DNA from: Gammaproteobacteria bacterium UBA2810
GTDB taxonomy: Bacteria > Pseudomonadota > Gammaproteobacteria > Enterobacterales > Succinivibrionaceae
NCBI GenBank assembly: GCA_002351705.1
Contig: DEHC01000048.1
Location: 1-31,170 of the forward strand
Reading direction: 5' to 3'
DNA length: 31,170 nt
The translations under genes and the position numbers were made by a program. A model generated the notes under the pieces. The model worked only from the letters and a program-made list of their open reading frames with translations, made no database searches and was not told the origin of the DNA. How positions within the stretch are numbered: position 1 is the stretch's first letter; every line of letters starts with the position of its first letter. Positions 15,367 to 22,679 of this stretch are shown piece by piece.

Positions 15367-15978
15367 ATGAAAGTACTTCTTATAAACGGTTCTCCTCACA
15401 GGGACGGCAACACCTTCACGGCGCTCAGCGAGGCCGCGAAGGCCCTTGAGGCGCAGGGCACAGTGACAGAGATAGCCTGGATCGGGAACAGGCCCGTCCG
15501 CGGCTGCATTGCCTGCGGCAGCTGCAGGGTGAAGGGGAACGGCATCTGCAGGTTTGATGACGACATCTGCAACGAGATGATCGGGAAGATGAATGAGTCA
15601 GACGGGCTCATCGTGGGCTCACCGACCTATTACGGGCAGCCTACCGGACAGATCATTTCCCTCATCCAGCGCATGCTCTTTGCAGGAGCGGATGTTCAGA
15701 ACAAGCCTGCGGCAGCGGTTGTCGTCTGCCGGAGGGGCGGCGCGACCGCCGCCATGCAGGCGCTGCAGATGCCCTTCCAGATGATGAACATGCCTATCGT
15801 GACCTCACAGTACTGGAACATTGCCTACGGGCGAGTGCCCGGACAGGCCGCTGAGGATACAGAGGGCATGCAGACCATGCGCACTTTGGGAAACAACATG
15901 GCATGGATGCTGAAGTCCCTGCACCGCAAGGAGGCCCCGGAGCGCGAGCCCTGGCAGCCGATGCACTTCATCCGCTGA
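15367..15978 (+). CDS. Flavodoxin-like NAD(P)H:FMN reductase with a compact cysteine motif
   Basis: A 203-residue flavodoxin-fold reductase. LLINGSPHRDGNT is the FMN phosphate loop and VGSPTYYGQPTGQI the second FMN loop. Four cysteines (47, 50, 53, 61) are spaced C-x2-C-x2-C-x7-C, the compact motif seen in iron-sulfur flavoproteins, so a [4Fe-4S] cluster is possible. Such proteins pass electrons in anaerobes. It follows ATPase 1 by 101 nt but its codon use is like the housekeeping genes, so it is probably unrelated to the island genes. A terminator follows. Confidence 0.83.
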   Translation: MKVLLINGSPHRDGNTFTALSEAAKALEAQGTVTEIAWIGNRPVRGCIACGSCRVKGNGICRFDDDICNEMIGKMNESDGLIVGSPTYYGQPTGQIISLIQRMLFAGADVQNKPAAAVVVCRRGGATAAMQALQMPFQMMNMPIVTSQYWNIAYGRVPGQAAEDTEGMQTMRTLGNNMAWMLKSLHRKEAPEREPWQPMHFIR

Positions 15979-16004
15979 TCCCGGCTCAGAGTCAGTCATC
16001 ACAG

Positions 16005-16042
16005 AAAAGCGCCGGTCCGTATTCCGGAACAGGTGCTTTTTT
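16005..16042 (+). terminator. Terminator after the flavoprotein gene
   Basis: AAAAGC pairs with GCTTTTTT around an interrupted GC stem (GCCGGTCCG with CCGGAACAGGT, two mismatches). It lies 26 nt after the stop. Confidence 0.65.
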
Positions 16043-16136
16043 GTTTCTGCTGTCTGGCAGACGGACCTGATCCGCAGCGTTCCGCATTCTGAGGCTCCGC
16101 GAAGCCTGCGGGGAGCAGTATGCTGGCGCGGCTATG

Positions 16137-16507
16137 GGCAGGATAGTGGTCACTGTCGGAGAGTGAGCGGAAAGACATGGGACAGCCTGCGGTTCCGGCG
16201 CATGCTGTGTAACTACAAAAATAAAATGAAAAAGTCAGAAAATCTGCGCCGGGAGCGGTCTCACGGCTTTTTTGCCGCGGGGAAACGCTCAAAGATACTG
16301 GTATACGGCCGATGGCCCCCGTCAGTGCTGAAAGCCCGGAATGTAACTACAAAAAAAATAAAATGAAAAAGTCCGGAAACCCGCGCCGGGAGCGGTCTCA
16401 CGGTTTTTTGCCGCCGAGAAACGTTCAAAGATTCAGTGAATGGTCTGAGGCCGCCATTCTCTGCCGAAAGCCGTGGAAATGTGCCTGAAAAACGGAGATT
16501 TCCACGG
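16137..16507 (+). repeat. Long direct repeat, left copy, flanking ATPase 2
   Basis: This starts GGCAGGATAGTGGTCACTG. It continues through GAGAGTGAGCGGAA and GCATGCTGTGTAACTACAAAA to an AT-rich word ATAAAATGAAAAAGTC, then GCGCCGGGAGCGGTCTCACGG and AACGCTCAAAGA. The second half (from TAACTACA) is repeated a second time from about 16332 and ends with a hairpin at 16471-16507. A matching copy in the same orientation lies at 18382-18620. Reverse frames across both copies are shadows. Confidence 0.85.
16471..16507 (+). repeat. Hairpin repeat, copy 1
   Basis: CCGTGGAAAT pairs perfectly with ATTTCCACGG around a 17-nt loop that includes GTGCCTGAAAAAC. No T-run follows. Related copies are at 18577-18620 and 18697-18747 with conserved loop sequence. 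Confidence 0.85.
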
Positions 16508-16915
16508 TGTCAGCTCAGGAGTACAGCTGTAATCATATGTGGCTTACACGGGGTGTACCGGAACCCGTTTCTCACCACAGTCCGTAAGGCTGTTCTGATT
16601 CTTCTATGACAATTCTGTTCCTGCATGGCCGGCCAGCGTGCTGACGCTGGTGTTCTGTCTGCTGCAGTCCTTCTTAATGCTCCTCCTGGTTCTGACGAAT
16701 AACATCAGATGCGCCCCAGGCCGGATTCCGGAACAGGAAGCACTCACTCACATCAGTGTGTTCTTTTCTGCGTTCTGATTGAGCACAGCGTTTTCGTTCG
16801 GGCGATGCTGCCGGCACTGAGTCAAAACCATGGCAGAAGGCTTTGTTCACTGCCAGAGGCATCGCGCGGCAGACACACGTGATCATGTCAGGCAAGGCAG
16901 AATATCAGAACTAAG
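16508..16915. other. Gene-free stretch left of array 2
   Basis: About 400 nt in which I see no supported gene. A reverse frame of 73 codons (16674-16895) has no recognisable motif and no good start context. GGCCGGCCAGCG/CGCTGG-like short stems occur near 16628-16650. It could be decayed accessory DNA. Confidence 0.4.
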
Positions 16916-17115
16916 AATTCGTCCATAATCGAAAAAATGTTTAATTTTTAGGAAATTTTCGACTATACTCGAAAAAATGACGTTCTTATCTAAAATTTTC
17001 GACTATATTCGAAAAATACATGTTTTTATCTAAAATTTTCGATTATACTCGAAATAATGTCTGTTTTTGCCGGAGTTTTCGATTATGAATGAAAAAATGA
17101 CAGCCCTTTGGAAAT
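16916..17115 (+). repeat. Iteron array 2: five 40-bp repeats carrying the ATPase 2 start codon
   Basis: Units begin at 16916, 16956, 16996, 17036 and 17076, exactly 40 bp apart. The core is a dyad TTTTCGA-N6-TCGAAAA whose spacer reads CTATAC or similar, so each unit holds a potential minus-10 (TATACT/TATATT). After the dyad comes AAATG. ATG occurs at the same place in units 1, 2, 4 and 5 (16937, 16977, 17057, 17097), and the unit 5 ATG is in frame with the ATPase gene. Unit 1 and unit 5 are the most diverged. The block is very AT-rich compared with its surroundings. Confidence 0.9.
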
Positions 17116-18356
17116 ACAATTTCTGGAGTGACAATGCTTTTGATCTTGGTTTCATGCGTACTGGCTATACAGAGAGAATAGAAAAGCTTACCGGAAACCG
17201 TCTCGTTAAAGTCCTTGTCGGACAGCGCCGTGCCGGAAAGAGCTTTGTTCTGCGGCAGCTCGCGCGGAGGCTCATAGAAAACGGCGTGCCCCGCAGGAAT
17301 ATCTTCATGTTGAACAGGGAGTTTGAGGATTTTAGCTTTGTAAGGACAGACAAAGATCTTAATGATCTTTTCCGCATGTATCTTGATGAGCTGAAACCTG
17401 AAGGCAAAGTATACCTTTTCCTCGATGAGGTTCAAAATATTGAGAAATGGGAATCATTTGTCAACTCCTGCTCACAGGACTATACGCGCAAATATGAGCT
17501 CTTTATCACCGGTTCCAATTCAAGGCTGCTCTCAAGCGAGCTTGCCACACTGCTCTCCGGGAGATACGTGGAAATTGAAGTTTCGCCGTTTTCATATGAT
17601 GAGTTCCTTGGCTTTTTGAAAAAAGAGCGCGGACGCGGCACATACAATGAGTATATTCACTCATCAGGACTGCCTGATCTCTACAGCCTCAGGGATGATG
17701 AGATGCGCCGCTATTATGTGGAATCATTGAAATATACCGTCATCATCAAGGATATAGTTGAGCGCAATAAGGTCCGTGATGTTCCCCTGCTCGACGCACT
17801 GTTTGCCTATGTAGTAAATAACGCATCAAATCTTATTTCAGTACAAAGTGCTGTCGGTTACATGAAGAGCCTTGGCAGAAAAGTCTCATACGACACTGCG
17901 GCAATATACCTCGGGTATCTGGAGGCAGCGTTTCTGGTTTTCCACACTAAGCGCTACAGCATCAGGGGCAGGGCAGTCCTGGGAGGAAACGCAAAGTACT
18001 ATGCCAACGACCTTGCCTTCCGGAATTACCTGTACCGCGGATTTGGCTATGGTGACGGTTATCTTCTTGAGAACGCCGTATACCTTGATCTCAGGCGGCA
18101 CGGGTATGATTGTTATACGGGATATGAGGAAGGTAGGGAAATTGACTTTATAGGCATAAGGGGTGACCGCAAAGTTTATATCCAGGCTACTTACAGTCTT
18201 GCTGATGAGAACACGGCGAGAAGAGAGTACGCACCATTAGAGGCGATCAGTGACAGCTATGAGAAATACATTGTCTCCATGGATGATTTCACGTTGCCAA
18301 GCAACAATGGAATAAGGAATATTCAGGCATGGAATCTCAGTGAGGTGCTGGATTAG
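17085..18356 (+). CDS. AAA ATPase with C-terminal DUF4143 domain (ATPase 2)
   Basis: A family member of about 423 residues. The start is either ATG 17085 or the repeat-aligned ATG 17097; neither has a Shine-Dalgarno sequence, and a TTG at 17067 is less likely. Walker A is VGQRRAGKSFVL, Walker B VYLFLDEVQNIEKWE, and sensor region FITGSNSRLLSSE. A winged-helix part follows (NLISVQSAVGYMKSLGRKVS), then DUF4143 with REIDFIGIRGDRKVYIQATY, where the E-x-K of the nuclease-like fold is replaced by Q-A-T. Nuclease activity is therefore doubtful, as in a known subgroup. It is bracketed by long direct repeats and preceded by a 40-bp array, so it looks like a self-contained accessory module. Cellular role unknown. 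Confidence 0.87.
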   Translation: MNEKMTALWKYNFWSDNAFDLGFMRTGYTERIEKLTGNRLVKVLVGQRRAGKSFVLRQLARRLIENGVPRRNIFMLNREFEDFSFVRTDKDLNDLFRMYLDELKPEGKVYLFLDEVQNIEKWESFVNSCSQDYTRKYELFITGSNSRLLSSELATLLSGRYVEIEVSPFSYDEFLGFLKKERGRGTYNEYIHSSGLPDLYSLRDDEMRRYYVESLKYTVIIKDIVERNKVRDVPLLDALFAYVVNNASNLISVQSAVGYMKSLGRKVSYDTAAIYLGYLEAAFLVFHTKRYSIRGRAVLGGNAKYYANDLAFRNYLYRGFGYGDGYLLENAVYLDLRRHGYDCYTGYEEGREIDFIGIRGDRKVYIQATYSLADENTARREYAPLEAISDSYEKYIVSMDDFTLPSNNGIRNIQAWNLSEVLD

Positions 18357-18381
18357 CCGATTCTGTGCGGCCGCGGCGAGT

Positions 18382-18620
18382 GGCAGGATAGCGGTCACTG
18401 TCAGAGAGTGAGCGGAATGTCCGGAAACAGCCGGTGTTTCCGGCCCATGCTGTGTAACTACAAAAAAATAAAACGAAAAAGCCCTGAATCCCGCGCCGGG
18501 ACTGGCCTGCCGGCCTTCTGAGCGCATATAAACGTTCAAAGATTCAGACAATGGGATGGGCGGCTCATCGTCTCTGCTGAAAGCCGTGGAAATGTGCCTG
18601 AAAAACAGAGATTTCCACGG
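18382..18620 (+). repeat. Long direct repeat, right copy, flanking ATPase 2
   Basis: Starts GGCAGGATAGCGGTCACTG 25 nt after the ATPase 2 stop. It matches the left copy through GAGAGTGAGCGGAA, CATGCTGTGTAACTACAAAA, CGCGCCGGGA and AACGTTCAAAGATTCAG, and ends with the hairpin 18577-18620. The middle is diverged. Same orientation as the copy at 16137. Confidence 0.85.
18577..18620 (+). repeat. Hairpin repeat, copy 2, possible terminator of ATPase 2
   Basis: CCGTGGAAAT pairs with ATTTCCACGG, extended by AAAG/CTTT. It is followed by CTTTATTTTTG, so on the plus strand this copy could terminate transcription. Confidence 0.7.
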
Positions 18621-18696
18621 GCTTTATTTTTGTCATCTGTAAAAACCGGAATATTCTCCAATAAAAACAATGATATACCAGTTTATTTTCAGCAGG

Positions 18697-18747
18697 CTGA
18701 AAGTCGTGGAAATGAGCCTGAAAAACGAAGATTTCCACGGCTTTCAG
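18697..18747 (+). repeat. Hairpin repeat, copy 3
   Basis: A 17-bp stem with one G-T wobble (CTGAAAGTCGTGGAAAT with ATTTCCACGGCTTTCAG) closing a 17-nt loop containing GAGCCTGAAAAACG. It is the strongest of the three related hairpins and is 120 nt from copy 2. The rest of 18748-18891 shows nothing recognisable apart from CACGG-CAG-CCGTG near 18873. Confidence 0.8.
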
Positions 18748-18891
18748 ACAGATGTTCTGTTATGACCTGGTGTTTCCCAGTAAAATCAAATAGTTATCTG
18801 AATTATGCCGACCTGCATGAATAACTGGCAGGAAATGCTGCTCGATCTGTTCTCTGACTGACTTCATCCGCCACGGCTGCCGTGCTCTTCC

Positions 18892-21834
18892 TCAGGTGCC
18901 CCGGCTCCTCATGCTTCCTGAGCCCTTTTCACCCGGCTCTAACACCTGTTGCCCCGGTGCATCACCCAGCACTGCCGCAAGAAGCTCTCCCGCAATCTCC
19001 TCTCCCTTTATCCGCAGGGCATTCCCGTTTTCAGAGATATACCCTGTGAATCCAAGCTCGCCGTACCAGCAGACTGTCCTGTCAATTACGGCGCACTCAA
19101 AGGAGAGCCCCGGACTGACTCTCACGATGAGCCCTCCGGCGCGCAGCCTCCCGGCGCCATCGCTTTCCCTTCCTGTGACAATGAGAGTCTCAATGCCCTC
19201 TGTCTGCCGCTTCCTGAGGAGCCCGGCAACCGCAGAGAGGCTCCAGGGCCTTATCTCAGGGCAGGCAATGACAGCGGACTTTCCGGCTTTGGCAATGTCG
19301 GCAGTCATCTGCTTCTGTATCTCAGTGCCGCTTATGAGGACTGACCGGCTATCAGCCTCAGGCGAGGCTTCTGCATTCCCATTCCAGGCCGCATACCCGA
19401 CGCTCCTGTACCCGCGCATCCGGCGCCGGTACATCACGTCGCAGAGCGGGACATGGAGGTCGATATAGTCGTATACCCGCACCTCCCTCTTTCCCTCGAA
19501 ATCGCGGTGCAGACGCCCCACGCACTGCTTCACGTTCTCCTTCCAGGAAATCGGCAGCGTCATGAAGAGCGTGTCGAGGCGCGGGCAGTCGAAGCCCTCT
19601 CCCATGTATCTGTCAGTTGAGAGAATGACCATCAGCTCACTGCTTATTACGCTTTCGAGCTCTCTTTCCGCCTTACGCCGCTCTGAGGCTGACTTTGATC
19701 CTGTGAGCACGATGACATGGCTGCAGTACGGGCGGAGCATGGCGGCAAGCGTCTCGACATGATCAGTCAGGTGCGAGAGGACAAGAGGCGAGCGGCCCTC
19801 CCTGAGGCAGGAGACTGCGTCATGCACGATTTGCCTGTTCCTGAGGGCGTCAGCCGCGAGATCCTTGATCACCTGAAGGTAGGTCTGCCTCTCCTCTGTG
19901 AGCGGCCTGAATGATGTGAAGCGCGGGATGAGCTGCCTCGAGAAGGACTGCTCCCGGACCTGCTCCTTAGCGCCCGAGCTGTACCTCACCGGGCCGCACT
20001 GCATGAATATGACCGGCTGATGGCCGTCCTTCCGGACAGGCGTCGCGGTGAGCCCGTAGACATGCTGCGCGGTGACGCGCTTCAGCACCTCCTCGAACCC
20101 GACTGCCGGTACATGGTGGCACTCGTCGACAATGACCAGCCCGTAGTTCCGGAGGAAGGGCTTGGCCTCATGATCAGATATGCAGGACTGGATGAGGGCA
20201 ATGTCGATGATGCCGCGGAGGGAGCTCTTCCCTGAGCAGAGGCAGCCTATCGGGCTGTCGCTCCGCTGCCACTTCATATGGCTGACCTTCTCATGGATGA
20301 TGAGAAACTCCTTCAGCCTGCTGACCCACTGCCGGAGGAGCGATCTGCTGTGGATGAGGATCAGCGTGCTCACATGAAGCCTTGCGATCATGCCTATTGC
20401 CGTTACCGTCTTCCCGAATGCCGTGGCGGCCGAGAGCACCCCGGTATTGTGCCGCAGCATCTCCTGCACGGCGAAGTCCTGATCCTGCCTGAGCTCTCCC
20501 CTGAACTCAACGCTTATGTTTTTTCCGTGGTTTGTTTTGTCCTCGATGGTTACCGCGGTTTCATGGCTACTGAAGAAGCTGGCCGCGGCCTCTCCGCATC
20601 CTCTCGGGAGGGCAAGATAGTCTCCATCCAGTTCCGCGCAGGAGATGATCCTCGGGATATTCCAGGTCGGGAGGCGCATGGCCTGCCTGCTGTAGAATTC
20701 CGGGTTTTTGAAGGATGCGAGGCGGCGGAGGCAGGCAACTGCCTTCGGCGGGAGGCCGCCCAGGGGAATATAGAGCCTGTCTGCCCTTGTGAGGGTGATG
20801 CTCTCCGGGAGCGCTGCTTTCGGAATGTCATCCTTAATGGGCGCTTCCCAGGGAGCGGTTTTTTTCTCCTGCTGGGGACTCTCTTCCGGCTGGCGGGACT
20901 CTGCGCCGAAGAGATCAGCTCCGGCTGAGTGCATGGCGAGGATGGCGTCAGCGGCCGCTTCGCTCATTTTCCGCACCGAGAGCAGGTATCCCCACTGATC
21001 GGGGTACATTTCGAAATTCTCATCCACGAACACGCTGTTGCCGCTGCGCCTCGCTTTCCCCTGGAGGGGCAGGGCGACAAGGTTGCCGAAGCCTCCCTCA
21101 GGCATGCGGTCCTGATTGGGGAAGAAGCGGTCGTAGGACTTGAAGGACATCCGCCCGCTGCGGTTCATGGCCTCGGTGAGTATGGCGTCTCCCAGGCGGC
21201 GGGCCTTCGCCGCCGGAATGTTTTTCTCGAAGAGGATCCAGACATGGGCGCCCCTGCCGGATCTCGAGCGCTCGACTGAGCAGGGGATGCCCCAGTCCCG
21301 GCAGACGCCTGTGAAGGCGATGACGTCATCCCTGTAGCCGTGTTCCGAGCTCTTGTCATCGAAGTCCGTACAGAGGAAGCGGCAGGTGTCGTCAGGAAAG
21401 ATGGCGTAGACGCCTACGACATCCCGGCAGAACTCATCCGCGCCTTTCAGGTGGAAGTAGATATCCCGGTCAGAGAGCGGCAGGAGCTGCCTGAAAGGGC
21501 AGACAGCGCAGCTGTATTTCTTCTTGCTGCAGACGCCCGGCCGCCACTCGTTGGCGCAGACCGGCTGGTAGCCCTCCCTCCCGTCCTTCATGCTGTGCCA
21601 GCGCTTCGCGAACACATCCTCGCGGCCGCAGAAGAGGCTCCGGAAAAGTGACATCTTCTCCCTGGTGCTGAGCCTCGCTTTCCCGGGGGCGGCAGCTTCA
21701 TGCACGGCAGTCTCCGCTGCGGCTGGCTTCCTTTCCTCAAAGGGGATGCCGTGCTCCGCGAGCAGCTGCCGGAGCCGCCTGTTCTCGGCCCTGAGCTCCT
21801 CAAGCTGAAGGAGAAGATTCTGATCCTGAGCCAT
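18892..21834 (-). CDS. TOTE-type primase-helicase with PLD-like tail
   Basis: A 980-residue multidomain protein. Residues 1-30 are a leucine-rich coiled coil. Residues 93-112 hold Cys-x8-Cys-x6-Cys-x2-Cys, a zinc site. Residues about 120-285 are an archaeo-eukaryotic primase (AEP) core with TDFDD (Asp157, Asp159), RSRSGRGAHVW (His197) and YDRFFPNQD, the pattern of the TOTE conflict-system primase. Residues about 445-800 are an SF2 helicase: SAATAFGKT (Walker A), DECHH (569-573), GLTATP, and QCVGRLHR (motif VI). Residues about 855-965 resemble a phospholipase D module, but the expected H-x-K reads FECAVID, so it seems inactive. The gene overlaps the upstream winged-helix gene by 35 nt. Related proteins are thought to act in nucleic-acid conflict. 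Confidence 0.88.
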   Translation of the reverse strand: MAQDQNLLLQLEELRAENRRLRQLLAEHGIPFEERKPAAAETAVHEAAAPGKARLSTREKMSLFRSLFCGREDVFAKRWHSMKDGREGYQPVCANEWRPGVCSKKKYSCAVCPFRQLLPLSDRDIYFHLKGADEFCRDVVGVYAIFPDDTCRFLCTDFDDKSSEHGYRDDVIAFTGVCRDWGIPCSVERSRSGRGAHVWILFEKNIPAAKARRLGDAILTEAMNRSGRMSFKSYDRFFPNQDRMPEGGFGNLVALPLQGKARRSGNSVFVDENFEMYPDQWGYLLSVRKMSEAAADAILAMHSAGADLFGAESRQPEESPQQEKKTAPWEAPIKDDIPKAALPESITLTRADRLYIPLGGLPPKAVACLRRLASFKNPEFYSRQAMRLPTWNIPRIISCAELDGDYLALPRGCGEAAASFFSSHETAVTIEDKTNHGKNISVEFRGELRQDQDFAVQEMLRHNTGVLSAATAFGKTVTAIGMIARLHVSTLILIHSRSLLRQWVSRLKEFLIIHEKVSHMKWQRSDSPIGCLCSGKSSLRGIIDIALIQSCISDHEAKPFLRNYGLVIVDECHHVPAVGFEEVLKRVTAQHVYGLTATPVRKDGHQPVIFMQCGPVRYSSGAKEQVREQSFSRQLIPRFTSFRPLTEERQTYLQVIKDLAADALRNRQIVHDAVSCLREGRSPLVLSHLTDHVETLAAMLRPYCSHVIVLTGSKSASERRKAERELESVISSELMVILSTDRYMGEGFDCPRLDTLFMTLPISWKENVKQCVGRLHRDFEGKREVRVYDYIDLHVPLCDVMYRRRMRGYRSVGYAAWNGNAEASPEADSRSVLISGTEIQKQMTADIAKAGKSAVIACPEIRPWSLSAVAGLLRKRQTEGIETLIVTGRESDGAGRLRAGGLIVRVSPGLSFECAVIDRTVCWYGELGFTGYISENGNALRIKGEEIAGELLAAVLGDAPGQQVLEPGEKGSGSMRSRGT

Positions 21835-22171
21835 ATGCTGTTTGGGGTTTCCTTAATACAGTTCTGTATTTCTGGTTTGGCGCACAGTGAGCTCCTGGTT
21901 TTGTCATCTCAAGGGCACCGCTTTCAATCAGCTGGTGAATGCAGCGCTTTCTTGCCCTTGACTGACTGACGATCCCGATATGCTCAGGGATTTCACGTGC
22001 AGTGCGCGGAACAGAGCAGAAATTGAGGATATAAGTCTGATGCCTCGTCAGCTTTAGCTGGTGTGTTTTTCCTTCGTCAGCACAGATGCCGTCAACGGCA
22101 GGCCTGTCAGTGCAGAAAGCTTCTGTGCAATCAGGCATAATCCCGGTATCAGGTATATCTTGCGCTGCCAT
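21800..22171 (-). CDS. Small winged-helix protein upstream of the TOTE gene
   Basis: A 123-residue protein with an excellent ribosome site (AAGGAGCCCT before the ATG). Residues about 40-105 (LTRHQTYILNFCSVPRTARE, then SRARKRCIHQLIESGALEMT and NQKYRT) resemble the C-terminal winged helix of AlbA_2/Fic-associated ATP-binding regulators, where L-x-P-A-L-E-x-G-L-I-E-M-T-x-P precedes QKYRLT. The N-terminal 38 residues are acidic and unconserved to my eye. It lies in one operon with the TOTE gene, overlapping it by 35 nt, with a clear promoter and a repeat array upstream. A DNA-binding regulator of the operon is the most likely role; a remnant of a larger protein is the alternative. Confidence 0.7.
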   Translation of the reverse strand: MAAQDIPDTGIMPDCTEAFCTDRPAVDGICADEGKTHQLKLTRHQTYILNFCSVPRTAREIPEHIGIVSQSRARKRCIHQLIESGALEMTKPGAHCAPNQKYRTVLRKPQTAYGSGSESSPSA

Positions 22172-22196
22172 AGGGCTCCTTCGGATTCATGTCTGA

Positions 22197-22226
22197 AGTA
22201 TAGGAACGTGACTGTTTCGGTTTCAA
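22197..22226 (-). promoter_or_regulatory. Promoter of the winged-helix/TOTE operon
   Basis: On the minus strand TTGAAA (22226-22221) is followed after 18 bp by TATACT (22202-22197), giving a short leader before the ATG at 22171. The repeat array begins about 35 bp upstream of the minus-35. Confidence 0.7.
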
Positions 22227-22260
22227 CTCATTCACTTGCCTTTTTTGAAACTGCCTGTGT

Positions 22261-22371
22261 TTTGGTGAACTTTCAATGTTTGGTGAACCTTTTCCGGGGC
22301 TTTTGGTGAACTTTCAATGTTTGGTGAACCTTCCTGAGCTTTTGGTGAACTTTTCCATGGTTTTGGTGGTG
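22261..22371. repeat. Iteron array 3: TTTGGTGAAC repeats upstream of the TOTE operon
   Basis: Exact TTTGGTGAAC words start at 22261, 22279, 22302, 22320 and 22341, with a degenerate sixth at 22362 (TTTGGTGGTG). Spacings of 18, 23, 18, 21 and 21 bp average about two helical turns. Pairs of words (with TTTCAATG between them) form a larger unit of about 41 bp. All words point the same way. The array sits upstream of the operon promoter and about 300 bp from the cyaA start, so it could influence either. Confidence 0.9.
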
Positions 22372-22608
22372 TACACTATTAGGGGTTCATTGAGTAAAAC
22401 AGATCATTCCCAATTTGTAAAATGTCCTTGACACGGGGTACACCTCATAAGGGTAACCCAATTTCTGTCGTGTCCACTCCGCGGGGTATATTTTAGATTA
22501 TGCCGCACCAGCAGCAAAAAACCTCCTGTACGGCCGTATTTCCGCTTTCCGTCCCCGCTGTACCGGTGTAATTTTGTTTCCCCGCGTCCTGATGTTTTCC
22601 TTAAATTT
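22372..22608. other. Gene-free stretch between array 3 and cyaA promoter
   Basis: No gene is supported. The words ACACGGGGTACACC (22431) and CGCGGGGTATA (near 22480) are vaguely reminiscent of insertion-sequence ends, but no element is visible. The segment is moderately AT-rich. Confidence 0.35.
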
Positions 22609-22656
22609 TGTGATATAGTTACCAGAATTATCGCAATACCCGCACTGCAGTGCGGG
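22609..22656 (+). promoter_or_regulatory. Candidate cyaA promoter with CRP-like half site and leader palindrome
   Basis: TGTGA-TATAGT-TACCA (22609-22624) is a half-good CRP site whose central six bases are also a plausible minus-10. In E. coli a CRP site overlaps the cyaA promoter and gives feedback repression, so the arrangement is suggestive. A perfect 18-bp palindrome CCCGCACTGCAGTGCGGG (22639-22656) follows and would form a hairpin in the leader. The minus-35 is poor. Confidence 0.4.
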
Positions 22657-22679
22657 CTGCATGGGACCGGGGCTGACAT

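Noticed and set aside
15999..18551. Two minus-strand frames with a shared FSFYF segment (15999-16292 and 18237-18551)
   Set aside because: The shared protein segment comes from the duplicated non-coding repeat; the rest differs and no start signal is present.
13755..22371. CRISPR arrays
   Set aside because: The three repeat arrays are contiguous or nearly so, without unique spacers of constant length, and no cas gene is near.
16546..22444. ACACGGGGTGTACC at 16546 and ACACGGGGTACACC at 22431 as ends of one mobile element
   Set aside because: Only 12 of 14 bases match, no transposase lies between with matching boundaries, and no target duplication is visible.
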